Shown piece by piece: positions 1 through 7,641 of a stretch of DNA of 14,002 nucleotides (its first letter is position 1; each line of letters opens with the position of its first letter). The notes beneath the pieces are model-generated. The model was not told the origin of the DNA. It saw nothing but the letters and a program-made list of their open reading frames with translations, and did not search any database. Position numbers and translations under genes: made by a program. This stretch comes from AP-15 sp035570935. GTDB lineage: Bacteria; Pseudomonadota; Alphaproteobacteria; ATCC43930; CGMCC-115725. Location: NCBI GenBank assembly GCA_035570935.1, contig DATMKU010000098.1, forward strand, positions 1-14,002, in the 5' to 3' direction.

Positions 1-369
1 GCCGCCGGCTATCACGCCTATCGCCGCCTGCACGCGGCCAGCACGACGCCGGCGCGGGTCGCCGGTTTCCTGTTGTTCAACCAAGCCTTCCCGCGCTCGG
101 TGCATCACTGCGTGCGCGAGACCGGGCGGCTGTTGGGCGAGGTCAAGTCGCGCTATTCGCTGCGCGGCGGCAATGACGCCGCCGAGGAACTTGACCGCTT
201 GCGGGCCGTTCTCGGCACCTTGACGATCCGGGAGATCCTGAGCGAAGGGCTGCACGAGTTTCTCGACGTCATTCAACAGCAGCTGATCGCCGTCAGCCGC
301 GACCTGTCGATCGCCTTTTTCGGCTACCAGCCCGACGCGGCGCAGGCGCAGACGGCGGCAGCGCAATGA
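1..369 (+). CDS. Alpha-E domain (DUF403) protein, C-terminal part
   Basis: The reading frame is open from base 1 to the TGA at 367-369, giving the last 122 residues of a protein whose start lies outside the window. The visible part is helical and matches the C-terminal part of alpha-E (DUF403) proteins, with a conserved-looking FNQAFPRSV segment, a charged middle and a final helix near GLHEFLDVIQQQLI. Family members are usually a little over 300 residues, so more than half is missing. The transglutaminase gene begins 9 bases after the stop. Alpha-E proteins commonly sit beside a circularly permuted ATP-grasp protein and a transglutaminase, a set proposed to make or modify peptides. The ATP-grasp gene would be expected just upstream. 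The family assignment is from motif resemblance and neighbour; biochemical function is not established. Confidence 0.85.
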   Translation, partial: AAGYHAYRRLHAASTTPARVAGFLLFNQAFPRSVHHCVRETGRLLGEVKSRYSLRGGNDAAEELDRLRAVLGTLTIREILSEGLHEFLDVIQQQLIAVSRDLSIAFFGYQPDAAQAQTAAAQ

Positions 370-378
370 GCAGGTGCC

Positions 379-1311
379 ATGCCCGTTATCCGAGTACGCC
401 ACGTCACGACTTACCGTTACAAGCAGCCGGTCGGTTTTGGCGAACACCGCATGATGCTGCGCCCGCGCGACAGTTATGATCAAAAGCTGCGCCAATCGGT
501 TCTAAAGATCACGCCGCAGCCGATCGAATTGCGCTGGGTGCACGACGTGTTCGGAAATTGCGTCGCGATTGCCCGCTTCGCCGGGCGCGCCGCGGAATTG
601 CGCTTTGAGAGCGTCATCAGTCTCGATCACTCGGCCACCGACGCGCTCGACTTTCAAATCGAGGACTACGCGACGCGCTACCCGTTCAGCTATGGCGCGG
701 AGGACATGCCCGATCTGCTGCGGCTGATCGAGCGGCAATACCTCGATCCCGAGCACGAGATCGACCGCTGGGCACGGCAGTTCCTGCGTCATGACGGGCG
801 CAGCGACACGACCGAGCTATTGGCCGCGGCGACCCATGCGATCCGCCGCGACCTGACTTATGTCGCGCGCGAGGAAAGCGGCATCCAGGACCCGGTCAAG
901 ACATTGAAGCTGGGCAGCGGCAGCTGTCGCGACTTCGCGGTGCTGATGATCGAAGCGGTGCGCTCGCTCGGCCTCGCCGCACGTTTTGTCAGCGGTTATC
1001 TGTATGTGCCGGAAAGCCGCCGTGGCAGCCGAGTCGGCGGCGGCGCCACCCATGCCTGGCTCGAAGTGTATCTGCCTGGCGCCGGCTGGATCGAATTCGA
1101 TCCGACCAATGGCATCGTCGGCAATCATGATTTGATCCGCGTCGCCGTCGTCCGTGACCCGCGCCAGGCGATCCCGATTTCCGGCACCTGGACCGGATTT
1201 CCGTCGGACCATCTCGGCATGACGGTCGAGGTCGAGGTGACGGCGGAGCCTGAAACCGTCGCGGCGCCCGACGAAACGGCGGCGGCGCCGCTCTCCCAAG
1301 CCTCCGCCTGA
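379..1311 (+). CDS. Transglutaminase-like cysteine peptidase family protein
   Basis: A 310-residue protein with the two-part architecture of bacterial transglutaminase-like proteins. The N-terminal beta-rich domain (about 1-85) opens with the typical HVTTYRYKQPVGFGEHR stretch. The papain-like core follows (about 145-250), with the catalytic triad visible as C183 (GSGSCRDFAVL), H225 (THAWLEVY) and D241 (IEFDPTNG). A C-terminal beta segment (ISGTWTG...) and an Ala/Pro-rich tail finish it. No signal peptide is seen, so it is probably cytoplasmic. The ATG has an AGGT-type ribosome site a few bases upstream and lies 9 bases after the alpha-E stop, so the two genes are almost certainly co-transcribed. 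Members are assumed to hydrolyse or transfer amide bonds in peptides; the substrate is unknown. Confidence 0.93.
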   Translation: MPVIRVRHVTTYRYKQPVGFGEHRMMLRPRDSYDQKLRQSVLKITPQPIELRWVHDVFGNCVAIARFAGRAAELRFESVISLDHSATDALDFQIEDYATRYPFSYGAEDMPDLLRLIERQYLDPEHEIDRWARQFLRHDGRSDTTELLAAATHAIRRDLTYVAREESGIQDPVKTLKLGSGSCRDFAVLMIEAVRSLGLAARFVSGYLYVPESRRGSRVGGGATHAWLEVYLPGAGWIEFDPTNGIVGNHDLIRVAVVRDPRQAIPISGTWTGFPSDHLGMTVEVEVTAEPETVAAPDETAAAPLSQASA

Positions 1312-1402
1312 CCTGCAAACGACGCGACCCGCGCCTGGACAGCGCCGGGAGGAGGCCGCTATCATCGCCGCCGCGGATGGCGTGCGCGCCCTCGCGCAAG
1401 TG

Positions 1403-1414
1403 GGGTGATCACCC
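1403..1414. other. Perfect 12-base palindrome abutting a GTG start
   Basis: GGGTGATCACCC is a perfect dyad whose last base touches the GTG start of the Cache sensor gene, and it contains the only plausible ribosome-binding G-run. It could be an operator half-site pair or a small hairpin limiting initiation. Palindromes of this length are expected a few times by chance in 14 kb, so the case rests on position alone. Confidence 0.25.
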
Positions 1415-2650
1415 GTGACCGACCCGCAGACCTATCGGCGGCGCCCCGTGGAAGCGCGCGGCCGAACGAAGCTGGACAGGCGATGGCCGACCTATGTCGG
1501 GATCACCGGCCTGCTGCTGTTTATCATCGTGGCGCTGGCCGGGGGCATCATCTGGTACAATTCGCGGAAATCCAGCGAACTGGCGATCGCCGCCGCCCAT
1601 CGGCTGATGCAGGAGGCGGACGAAAAGATTACCGATCGCATCAGGCTGCTTTACGACCCGATGTACGCGATTGTCGGCATCGCTTCTTTGGTGCCGGACC
1701 TGACGACGCCGACCGCCAGCGACGACACGAATGCCAAGGCATTGATATTGCGGGCATTGCGCATTTACCCGCAGATCCTGTCGCTCTATGCGGGGTTCGA
1801 CAACGGCGACTTTTTCATGATCACCCATATGGCGGGCGACAAGGCCGCGAGCTTGCGCAACGTGCTGCACGCGCCGTCCGATGCGGTCTTTGCCAACGAG
1901 ATCGTGACCATCGAGGCCGGCGGCCAGCCTAATGCGCGATGGGTTTTCCTTGCCAAAGACGGCGCTGTGGTCGGCCACCGCGATCAGGCACCGCCGTTCG
2001 ATCCTCGGCAGCGTCCGTGGTACGTGACGGCAAAGCGCACCGACATCGTCGGGCACAGCGATCTTTACATATTTGCTTCAAACGGCGAGCCCGGCTTTAG
2101 CCTCAGCCGCAGCTTCGGAGGGCCGACGCCGGGGGTGATGGGCGCCGATTTGGCGGCGGTCGATTTGGCGAATTTTCTGCGCCAGCAGCGAATCACCCCG
2201 AGCAGCACGGCTTTTATCTTTACCAAAACGGGCGAAGTCGTGGCATTGCCCGACGAGGCCCGGATCGTCAAGGCGGTTCGCAGCAAAGGCGAACTCAAGG
2301 CGATGCTGCCGAAGATCGCGAGTCTGAACGACCCGGTGATTAGCGGGCTCGTCGCCGCATACCAGGATCAACCGATGGCCGGTACCCGCGTCTACGACGT
2401 CGCCGGCCGCACATATATCGGCCGAGTGACCGACATCCCGCCGCGCTACGGCCGAGAGCAGCTGCTCGCGATCGCGGTGCCAGTCGACGAAGTGGAAAAG
2501 CCGATCACCGACATCCGCAACGACACGTTGCTCTATTCGGTAGCGTTTCTGATCTTTGCGCTGCCGCTCTACGTAACGCTGGTCGTCATCTGGATCGACC
2601 GCAAGCTCGAGCGCCGCACGCCGCAGCCAAGGTTTCGCGAAGACGAATAG
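1415..2650 (+). CDS. Two-pass membrane Cache-domain sensor without output domain
   Basis: A 411-residue protein starting with GTG. Residues 1-26 are basic and cytoplasmic. A first membrane helix spans about 27-48 (VGITGLLLFIIVALAGGIIW), followed by a roughly 320-residue extracytoplasmic region and a second helix at about 372-394. Only 17 charged residues remain after it (IDRKLERR...). The middle has dCache/PDC hallmarks: a long first helix, the DPRQRPWY motif at 196-203, a GADLAAVDLANFL strand-helix, and a membrane-proximal AIAVPVDEV strand. Such domains normally sense small molecules for chemoreceptors, histidine kinases or cyclases, but no HAMP, kinase, GGDEF or cyclase domain follows. The stop lies 3 bases from the aquaporin stop, so there is no room for a broken-off output part. 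The fold call is good; the ligand and partner are unknown. Confidence 0.85.
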   Translation: MTDPQTYRRRPVEARGRTKLDRRWPTYVGITGLLLFIIVALAGGIIWYNSRKSSELAIAAAHRLMQEADEKITDRIRLLYDPMYAIVGIASLVPDLTTPTASDDTNAKALILRALRIYPQILSLYAGFDNGDFFMITHMAGDKAASLRNVLHAPSDAVFANEIVTIEAGGQPNARWVFLAKDGAVVGHRDQAPPFDPRQRPWYVTAKRTDIVGHSDLYIFASNGEPGFSLSRSFGGPTPGVMGADLAAVDLANFLRQQRITPSSTAFIFTKTGEVVALPDEARIVKAVRSKGELKAMLPKIASLNDPVISGLVAAYQDQPMAGTRVYDVAGRTYIGRVTDIPPRYGREQLLAIAVPVDEVEKPITDIRNDTLLYSVAFLIFALPLYVTLVVIWIDRKLERRTPQPRFREDE

Positions 2651-2653
2651 CGC

Positions 2654-3391
2654 TCAGCCGATCCGTTGTTCCTCGACGACAACCGTGTCGACCGTGACCA
2701 GCTGGTCTTGGTACAGCCAGCGGGTCAAAAGCCCGGCGATCGCCGCACCGATGATCGGCGCCAGCCAAAACAGCCATAGCTGCCTGATATAGGGCCCACC
2801 GGCGAACAGAGCGGGGCCGGTGCTGCGCGCCGGGTTGACCGAGGTGTTGGTGACCGGGATCATGACCAGGTGGATCAAGGTTAGGCACAGGCCGATCGGG
2901 ATGCCGGCAAAGCCCACCGCCGCTCCCTTTGAAGTCGAGCCGATGATCACGAAGAGAAAGAAGAAAGTCGCGACCACCTCGCCGACAAAGCAGGCGCCCA
3001 ATCCGTATTTGCCGGGGCTCAGATCGCCATAGCCGTTGGAGGCAAACCCGCCCGGTACCCAGTCCGGCTTGCCCGAGGCGATAAAATAGAGCACGGCGGC
3101 GGCGATGATCGCCCCGATCACCTGGGCGATGATGTAGGGCAGCACGTCCGCGCTCTTGAACCGCCCGCCGGCCCATAGCCCGATCGTCACTGCCGGGTTG
3201 AAATGGCCGCCCGAAATATGGCCGACGGCGTAGGCCATCGTCAGCACGGTCAGACCGAAAGCAAAGGCGACGCCGAGAAATCCGATCCCGAGTGACGGAA
3301 AGGCGGCAGCCAGCACGGCCGCTCCGCAACCGCCGAAGACCAGCCAAAAGGTGCCGAAAAACTCGGCCACTGCGCGACGCGTCATGTCCAT
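2654..3391 (-). CDS. aqpZ: Aquaporin Z water channel
   Basis: A 245-residue six-helix MIP-family channel very close to E. coli AqpZ throughout. Both half-helix motifs are intact: NPA at 65-67 (GGHFNPAVTIGLW) and NPA at 186-188 (TNTSVNPARS). The aromatic/arginine selectivity filter reads F45, H174, T183, R189, the water-selective rather than glycerol-conducting pattern. It should carry water across the inner membrane in response to osmotic change. The chosen ATG has a GGAGGG site (3398-3403) 6 bases upstream; the second ATG two codons on is spaced less well. The C-terminal tail (VTVDTVVVEEQRIG) is longer than in E. coli. The gene stands alone, convergent with the Cache sensor. About 190 bases of lower-GC DNA lie upstream, with a small imperfect hairpin (3464-3485) but no clear -35/-10 pair. 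Confidence 0.96.
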   Translation of the reverse strand: MDMTRRAVAEFFGTFWLVFGGCGAAVLAAAFPSLGIGFLGVAFAFGLTVLTMAYAVGHISGGHFNPAVTIGLWAGGRFKSADVLPYIIAQVIGAIIAAAVLYFIASGKPDWVPGGFASNGYGDLSPGKYGLGACFVGEVVATFFFLFVIIGSTSKGAAVGFAGIPIGLCLTLIHLVMIPVTNTSVNPARSTGPALFAGGPYIRQLWLFWLAPIIGAAIAGLLTRWLYQDQLVTVDTVVVEEQRIG

Positions 3392-3594
3392 GATTGTCCC
3401 TCCGCTTCGATGCGACCATCAGGGCCGAGGAGCCCATCTTACAGTGCAGTCATGATTAAGAAGGTGCGCATGCAAGATGCTGCACAAAAACTGTTCACGC
3501 GCAACAGACGTTTTGACAACGTACCAGGAGTTGGGGCGGCGCCAGTCAAATTTGGCGAACGGCCTAGGATCTGGCAGGGGAGGTCTGTCGAGCG

Positions 3595-4500
3595 TTAATC
3601 CGGCCACCGCCGGTGAACCCAGAGCCATTCTTCGGGGCGCTCGCGAATCCACGATTCCAACACCCCTGTAACGGTGGCGGTCAACGCCGCCACGTCGGCA
3701 TCTTGGTTTCCGGTTCGCGGCAGCGGCAGCGGCGGGAAAACCGTCAGCCGGAAACGCGCGCCGCGCCGTCGCTCGACGCGCACCGGCAGCACATCGCAAT
3801 CAAAACGCAGAGCAAGGAGGGCCAGCGCCGTCGCGGTCATCGCCGGCCGCCCAAAGAACGGCACCGGGATGCCCTCGTTCAGCTTTTGATCGGCCAGCAT
3901 CGTCACGTGCTCGCCGCGATGAAGCGCGGCAAACGCGCGCCGCGCCGCGGTAGCGCCCTTCGGGATGTATTCGCCCTGATCGCCGCGAAATCGCGCGATC
4001 AGCCGATCGACCAGCGGGTTGTTGGGGGCGCGGTAGATCTGCGTAACCGTGATCCCGCGTTGCACTGCGGCCAGCGCGGCGATCTCCCAATTGGCGATAT
4101 GGCCGGAGAAGATGATCATTCGCCGGCCGGCCGCGACCGCGCGATCCACGTATTCGAGGCCGTAAGTCTCGACTCGGCCGCCAGGCGCAAATATGCGGAT
4201 CTCGCGAAGATGCGGGTATTCGGCGGCGACCCGTCCGAGATTGTCCCACATGCCGGCGATGACCCCTTCGATCTCGGCCTCGCCAAGCGTTGGAAAAGCG
4301 CGGCTCAGATTGATTCGGGCGCGTTTCGAAATACCGAGAAAGGGGCCGGTACGCCGCGCCACCGCACCGCCCAGCGCCGACGCCCAGTCGATCGGCAGCA
4401 GCCGGAGCGCGCCGAATACCAGCGCCGCACCCGCGGCCTCGAGCCGATCCGCGAGGCGCGGCGGGTCAGCGGGAGCGTTGGGACTCCGGGTCGCGGCCAT
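3595..4500 (-). CDS. lpxL: LpxL/HtrB-type lipid A secondary acyltransferase
   Basis: A 301-residue member of the lysophospholipid/lauroyl acyltransferase family that adds a secondary acyl chain to Kdo2-lipid A at the inner membrane. The catalytic H-x4-E motif is H134...E139 (SGHIANWEI). Other family marks are the IYRAPNNPLVD segment, the ADQK segment (203-206), PVPFFGRPA (212-220) and the closing EEWLWVHRRWP. No strong N-terminal anchor helix is visible, only a moderately hydrophobic stretch at about 21-47. The ATG at 4500 gives a 35-base overlap with lpxK; the frame stays open further upstream, but that extension is basic and unlike the family. It is the last gene of the envelope operon. Whether it transfers C12, C14 or another chain, and which position it uses (LpxL or LpxM role), cannot be read from the sequence. 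Confidence 0.9.
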   Translation of the reverse strand: MAATRSPNAPADPPRLADRLEAAGAALVFGALRLLPIDWASALGGAVARRTGPFLGISKRARINLSRAFPTLGEAEIEGVIAGMWDNLGRVAAEYPHLREIRIFAPGGRVETYGLEYVDRAVAAGRRMIIFSGHIANWEIAALAAVQRGITVTQIYRAPNNPLVDRLIARFRGDQGEYIPKGATAARRAFAALHRGEHVTMLADQKLNEGIPVPFFGRPAMTATALALLALRFDCDVLPVRVERRRGARFRLTVFPPLPLPRTGNQDADVAALTATVTGVLESWIRERPEEWLWVHRRWPD

Positions 4501-5491
4501 TGCCGCCGGCCGATAGCACAACCGGGCCGAGGAGCCCAGCCAGCGCGACCGGATCGCACCAGCGGATTTCGACTTCGAGCACCTCGATCGCCGCACGGGC
4601 GACGGATGTCAGCCGAACAAAGTCCTTTGACGTCGTTACCAGCTGCGCGCGCGCACGATCGGCCGCGCGGCGGAGCGCCGTAATATCGGGTTCGCGGTAC
4701 CGGTGATGGTCCGGAAAGCCGTGCTCCACGACCAATTCGGCGCCAACCCGGCGCAATGTTGCAAAGAATTTTTCGGGCCGCCCGATCCCGGCAAAGGCGA
4801 GGACACGCCTTCCCGCAAACCGCTCCCCCTCGACCGGCGTCAAAATCGCCTCGACGACCGGCCGCGCGCCCAGCCCGGCCACCGGCTTCCCATGCTTCTC
4901 GCCATCCGCGGTGAGCAGCACGACCATCTCGGCGCGGGCGAGACCGCGGCTCAGATTTTCGCGCAGCGGCCCGGCGGGCATCACCCGCCCGTTGCCAAAT
5001 CCATAGCCGGCGTCGACGACGAGCAGCGACAGCGTTTTAGCAGCGGCCGGGTTTTGAAACCCGTCGTCGAGCAGGACCGCCTCGGCGCCTGCTTCGATCG
5101 CCGCGGCGACACCGGCGGGGCGATCGCGGGCAACCCAGCAGGGTGCCCGCGAGGCGAGCAGCAATGCCTCGTCGCCGACCTCGTCCGCGTCGTGACGTGG
5201 AACATCGACACGCAGCGGACCCACATTTCGGCCGCCATAGCCACGTGTCACGATGTGCACGGCGACGCCGTTCGCGACGAGCCAGTCGGTGAGCGCCAGG
5301 GTCACCGGTGTTTTGCCGGCGCCGCCCGCGACCAGATTGCCGACGCAGATCACCGGCGCCGGGGCGCGGTAGGGCCGCGCCAATGCCCGGCGCAACCGTC
5401 CGGCGGCATCCCACGCGGCACCAAACGGCGCCAACAAATCGGCGGCGAGCCCCGCCTCCTCGCCCCAGAAAACTGGGGCGGCGCGCATCAT
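4466..5491 (-). CDS. lpxK: Tetraacyldisaccharide 4'-kinase LpxK
   Basis: A 341-residue kinase that phosphorylates the 4' position of the lipid A disaccharide precursor to give lipid IVA, on the cytoplasmic face of the inner membrane. Visible motifs are the N-terminal FWG membrane-associated region, a Walker A loop GNLVAGGAGKT (51-61), TRGYGG (82-87), VGDEALLL (105-112), RDR (122-124), LDDGFQN (141-147) and MPAGPLREN (171-179), all characteristic of LpxK. Length is normal. The start is an ATG ATG pair in which the first ATG overlaps the waaA TGA as ATGA, favouring the first codon and translational coupling. Its 3' end runs 35 bases into the lpxL-type gene. Confidence 0.96.
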   Translation of the reverse strand: MMRAAPVFWGEEAGLAADLLAPFGAAWDAAGRLRRALARPYRAPAPVICVGNLVAGGAGKTPVTLALTDWLVANGVAVHIVTRGYGGRNVGPLRVDVPRHDADEVGDEALLLASRAPCWVARDRPAGVAAAIEAGAEAVLLDDGFQNPAAAKTLSLLVVDAGYGFGNGRVMPAGPLRENLSRGLARAEMVVLLTADGEKHGKPVAGLGARPVVEAILTPVEGERFAGRRVLAFAGIGRPEKFFATLRRVGAELVVEHGFPDHHRYREPDITALRRAADRARAQLVTTSKDFVRLTSVARAAIEVLEVEIRWCDPVALAGLLGPVVLSAGGNGRDPESQRSR

Positions 5492-6828
5492 GCGCGCAAC
5501 GAGCGCGGCGCTCTGGCTCGCCCGTCAACCAGCACGCTGTCGCTCGCGGCGCCCCTTACCGGCGCGAACCGGTCGAGCCAAGGCGACAGTCGGGCAAGGA
5601 CGGCGTCGAGAACGCCCTGACCGCCCGCCGCCGCGCGGGCGCCCGCGGCGCAGCGGGCGGCGCGCAGCCGGCGATCGCACAGCAGCGCCGACACTTGAAG
5701 CACCAGCTCATCTACGCCGCTCACGGTCTGCGCCGCGCCGGCGGCGGCGAGCGCCGCGGCCATGGCGGTGCAATTGCTCATGTCCGGCCCGTGTAGGATC
5801 GCGCAATCGAGTAAAGCCGCCTCGAACGGGTTGTGACCGCCCCTTGGCGTCATCGACCCGCCGATAAAGGCAATTCCGGCGAGCCGGTAGAATAAGCCAA
5901 GTTCGCCCATCGTATCAGCGAGGTATATCTCGGTCTCGGCGGCGATCGGCTGGCCTTGGCTGCGCCGGGCGACGCGCAGCCCACCGGCGGCAAGCATCGC
6001 CGCGACCATATCGCCGCGCGCCGGGTGGCGCGGCGCGATTATCGTCAACAGGCCGGGATGAGCGGCGCCGAGCCGCCGGTGAGCGGCGGCGGCGATCTCC
6101 TCCTCGCCTTGATGGGTGCTGGCCGCGAGCCATAGCGGGCGCCGCCCGATCTGCCATTCCAGCCGCCGCAGTTGCGCGAGATCGACCGGCAATGCGGTCC
6201 CCGAGGCTTTCAGATCGCCAATGGCAGCAACGGCGCGCGCGCCGAGCATGCGCAGACGCGCGGCCTGCTCGGCATCCTGTGCCAGGCACTCTGCAAAGGC
6301 GCCGAGCATCGGGCGGATCAACCCGGGCCACCGGCGCCAGCGCCGATACGAGCGCGCCGACAACCGGCCGTTGACCAGCATCATTGGAATGCCGCGAGCC
6401 TGCGTCGCGAGCACCAAATTGGGCCACAGCTCGGATTCGACCCACAAGGCCATGTCAGGCCGCCAGTGATCGAGAAAGCGCCCGATCCATCCGGGCAGAT
6501 CGACCGGGGCAAATTGGTGGTGCGCCCGTCTCGGCAGCCGGCTTGCCAAAAGTCGGGCCGAGGCGACGGTGCCGGTGGTGACGAGGATTTCGAGCTCGGG
6601 CCGCGTCTCCAACAGACGCTCGATCAGCCGCAGCATCGCGGTCGCCTCGCCGACGCTCGCGGCATGGATCCACAGCAGCGGTCCCGGCGGCCGGATGGTG
6701 CCGGTCAACCCTCGGCGCTCGCCCAGCCTTGCACCGTCCTCTTTGCCGCGGCGCTGCCTTCGGCGAAGGTACAGCAACGCCAGCGGCGGCAGTGGCCAAG
6801 TCAGCGCTCGGTAGACAAATGGCAGCAT
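5488..6828 (-). CDS. waaA: 3-deoxy-D-manno-octulosonic acid transferase (Kdo transferase)
   Basis: A 446-residue GT-B glycosyltransferase (GT30) that transfers Kdo from CMP-Kdo to lipid IVA at the inner membrane. An N-terminal hydrophobic anchor (about 4-22) is followed by HAASVGE with catalytic base E61, VESELWPN (130-137), AASTHQGEE (236-244), APRHPAR (265-271), ADTMGELGLFY (304-314) and the sugar-nucleotide-binding GGSMTPRGGHNPFEAA block (323-338). The last 45 or so residues are Ala/Arg-rich and extend past the usual end. Mono- or bifunctionality cannot be decided. The ATG at 6828 forms TGATG with the upstream stop; a GTG one codon earlier (6831) is an equal alternative forming GTGA. The 3' end overlaps lpxK by 4 bases. 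Confidence 0.95.
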   Translation of the reverse strand: MLPFVYRALTWPLPPLALLYLRRRQRRGKEDGARLGERRGLTGTIRPPGPLLWIHAASVGEATAMLRLIERLLETRPELEILVTTGTVASARLLASRLPRRAHHQFAPVDLPGWIGRFLDHWRPDMALWVESELWPNLVLATQARGIPMMLVNGRLSARSYRRWRRWPGLIRPMLGAFAECLAQDAEQAARLRMLGARAVAAIGDLKASGTALPVDLAQLRRLEWQIGRRPLWLAASTHQGEEEIAAAAHRRLGAAHPGLLTIIAPRHPARGDMVAAMLAAGGLRVARRSQGQPIAAETEIYLADTMGELGLFYRLAGIAFIGGSMTPRGGHNPFEAALLDCAILHGPDMSNCTAMAAALAAAGAAQTVSGVDELVLQVSALLCDRRLRAARCAAGARAAAGGQGVLDAVLARLSPWLDRFAPVRGAASDSVLVDGRARAPRSLRA

Positions 6829-7610
6829 CACCGGACGGACGCGGAGTGGTAGATCTTTTCCGAGGATGATAGGGAGGAAGTGCCGGCCGCATTCCCTACG
6901 CCGGGCGACGGCATCGGTGCATCTCCGGGCAGTGGCGGAACGCGACGCCCGACACGGCGATCGGCCTCCTCTACCATGTTAACCATGCGCTCCTCGATCA
7001 GGCGGCGGGCGTCCTCGAGCTCCGCTTCGTCGAGATCAGCGGCGATCTCGATCGGCTCGCCCCACAAAAATACCCCTCGCCCGAACGGCAGCGCGACATG
7101 AAACCGGTCCCAGGTCGCCGCGATGCGTCGCCGGCTCGTGGCGTAGGTGATCGGCACGATCGGCGCCTGAGCCAGCTTTGCGGCATTGACGATGCCGATG
7201 CTGGCCGTCATCGCCGGGCCACGCGGCCCATCCGGGGTAATCGCGACACAATCGCCGTCCTTCAATTTTTTGAGCATTGTGCGCAGAGCCCCCGAACCGC
7301 CGCGACGGGTCGAGCCGGCGATCGCCGCGATGCCAAAATAGGCGACGGCGTCGGCGATGATGCGCCCGTCGCGATGCGCCGAGATCAGCATGTGCATCGG
7401 CGCCATGCGCCGCCAGCCCATCGGGATCATCATCATCCGGCCGTGCCAGAACGCGCCGATGAACGGGCGTCCCTCGGCAATCAGCCGGCGCGGCCACTCG
7501 CCGTTTTCGACCGTCCAGCGGTTGGTCCGGTAGACGAAGCGGATATAACGGTGGATCGCCCAGCATGCCGCGTGCCGCAGCCGGGCGTTGCGCAGCAGGT
7601 GGCGCCACAT
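6828..7610 (-). CDS. DUF374 lysophospholipid-acyltransferase-fold protein
   Basis: About 260 residues, matching the DUF374 family of the lysophospholipid acyltransferase superfamily. Family marks are FWHGRMMMIP (54-63), which holds the HX4-type histidine H56, SAHRDGRIIA (78-87), AGSTRRGGSGALR (98-110) and TPDGPRGP (125-132), which is diagnostic of the family. Family genes usually sit in alphaproteobacterial lipid A clusters, as here between an msbA-type gene and waaA, so a role in LPS acyl or Kdo-lipid assembly is likely but unproven. The C-terminal 30 residues are Pro/Ser-rich and probably disordered. The ATG at 7610 was chosen because homology-like sequence begins there; an in-frame GTG at 7625 preceded by a G-run is possible. 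The stop overlaps the waaA start. Confidence 0.9.
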   Translation of the reverse strand: MWRHLLRNARLRHAACWAIHRYIRFVYRTNRWTVENGEWPRRLIAEGRPFIGAFWHGRMMMIPMGWRRMAPMHMLISAHRDGRIIADAVAYFGIAAIAGSTRRGGSGALRTMLKKLKDGDCVAITPDGPRGPAMTASIGIVNAAKLAQAPIVPITYATSRRRIAATWDRFHVALPFGRGVFLWGEPIEIAADLDEAELEDARRLIEERMVNMVEEADRRVGRRVPPLPGDAPMPSPGVGNAAGTSSLSSSEKIYHSASVR

Positions 7611-7641
7611 TCCGGGTGTGGTCACCCCAAACCCCCCGCCG

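Noticed and set aside
2586..3437. A 283-codon minus-strand frame overlapping aqpZ in another frame
   Set aside because: The aquaporin frame has both NPA motifs, the full selectivity filter and a ribosome site; the other frame is Arg/Gly-rich noise.
3464..3485. Bulged inverted repeat upstream of aqpZ as an operator or riboswitch
   Set aside because: The arms are 8 bases with a bulge, and nothing resembles a known riboswitch or regulator site; at most a small hairpin.
3540..3557. CGCCA...TGGCG hairpin downstream of the lpxL-type gene as a terminator
   Set aside because: The stem is only 5 base pairs and no T-run follows on the minus strand.
3613..5620. Long plus-strand open frames opposite the lpxL-type and lpxK genes
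   Set aside because: They are antisense shadows of clearly recognised genes, with low-quality composition.
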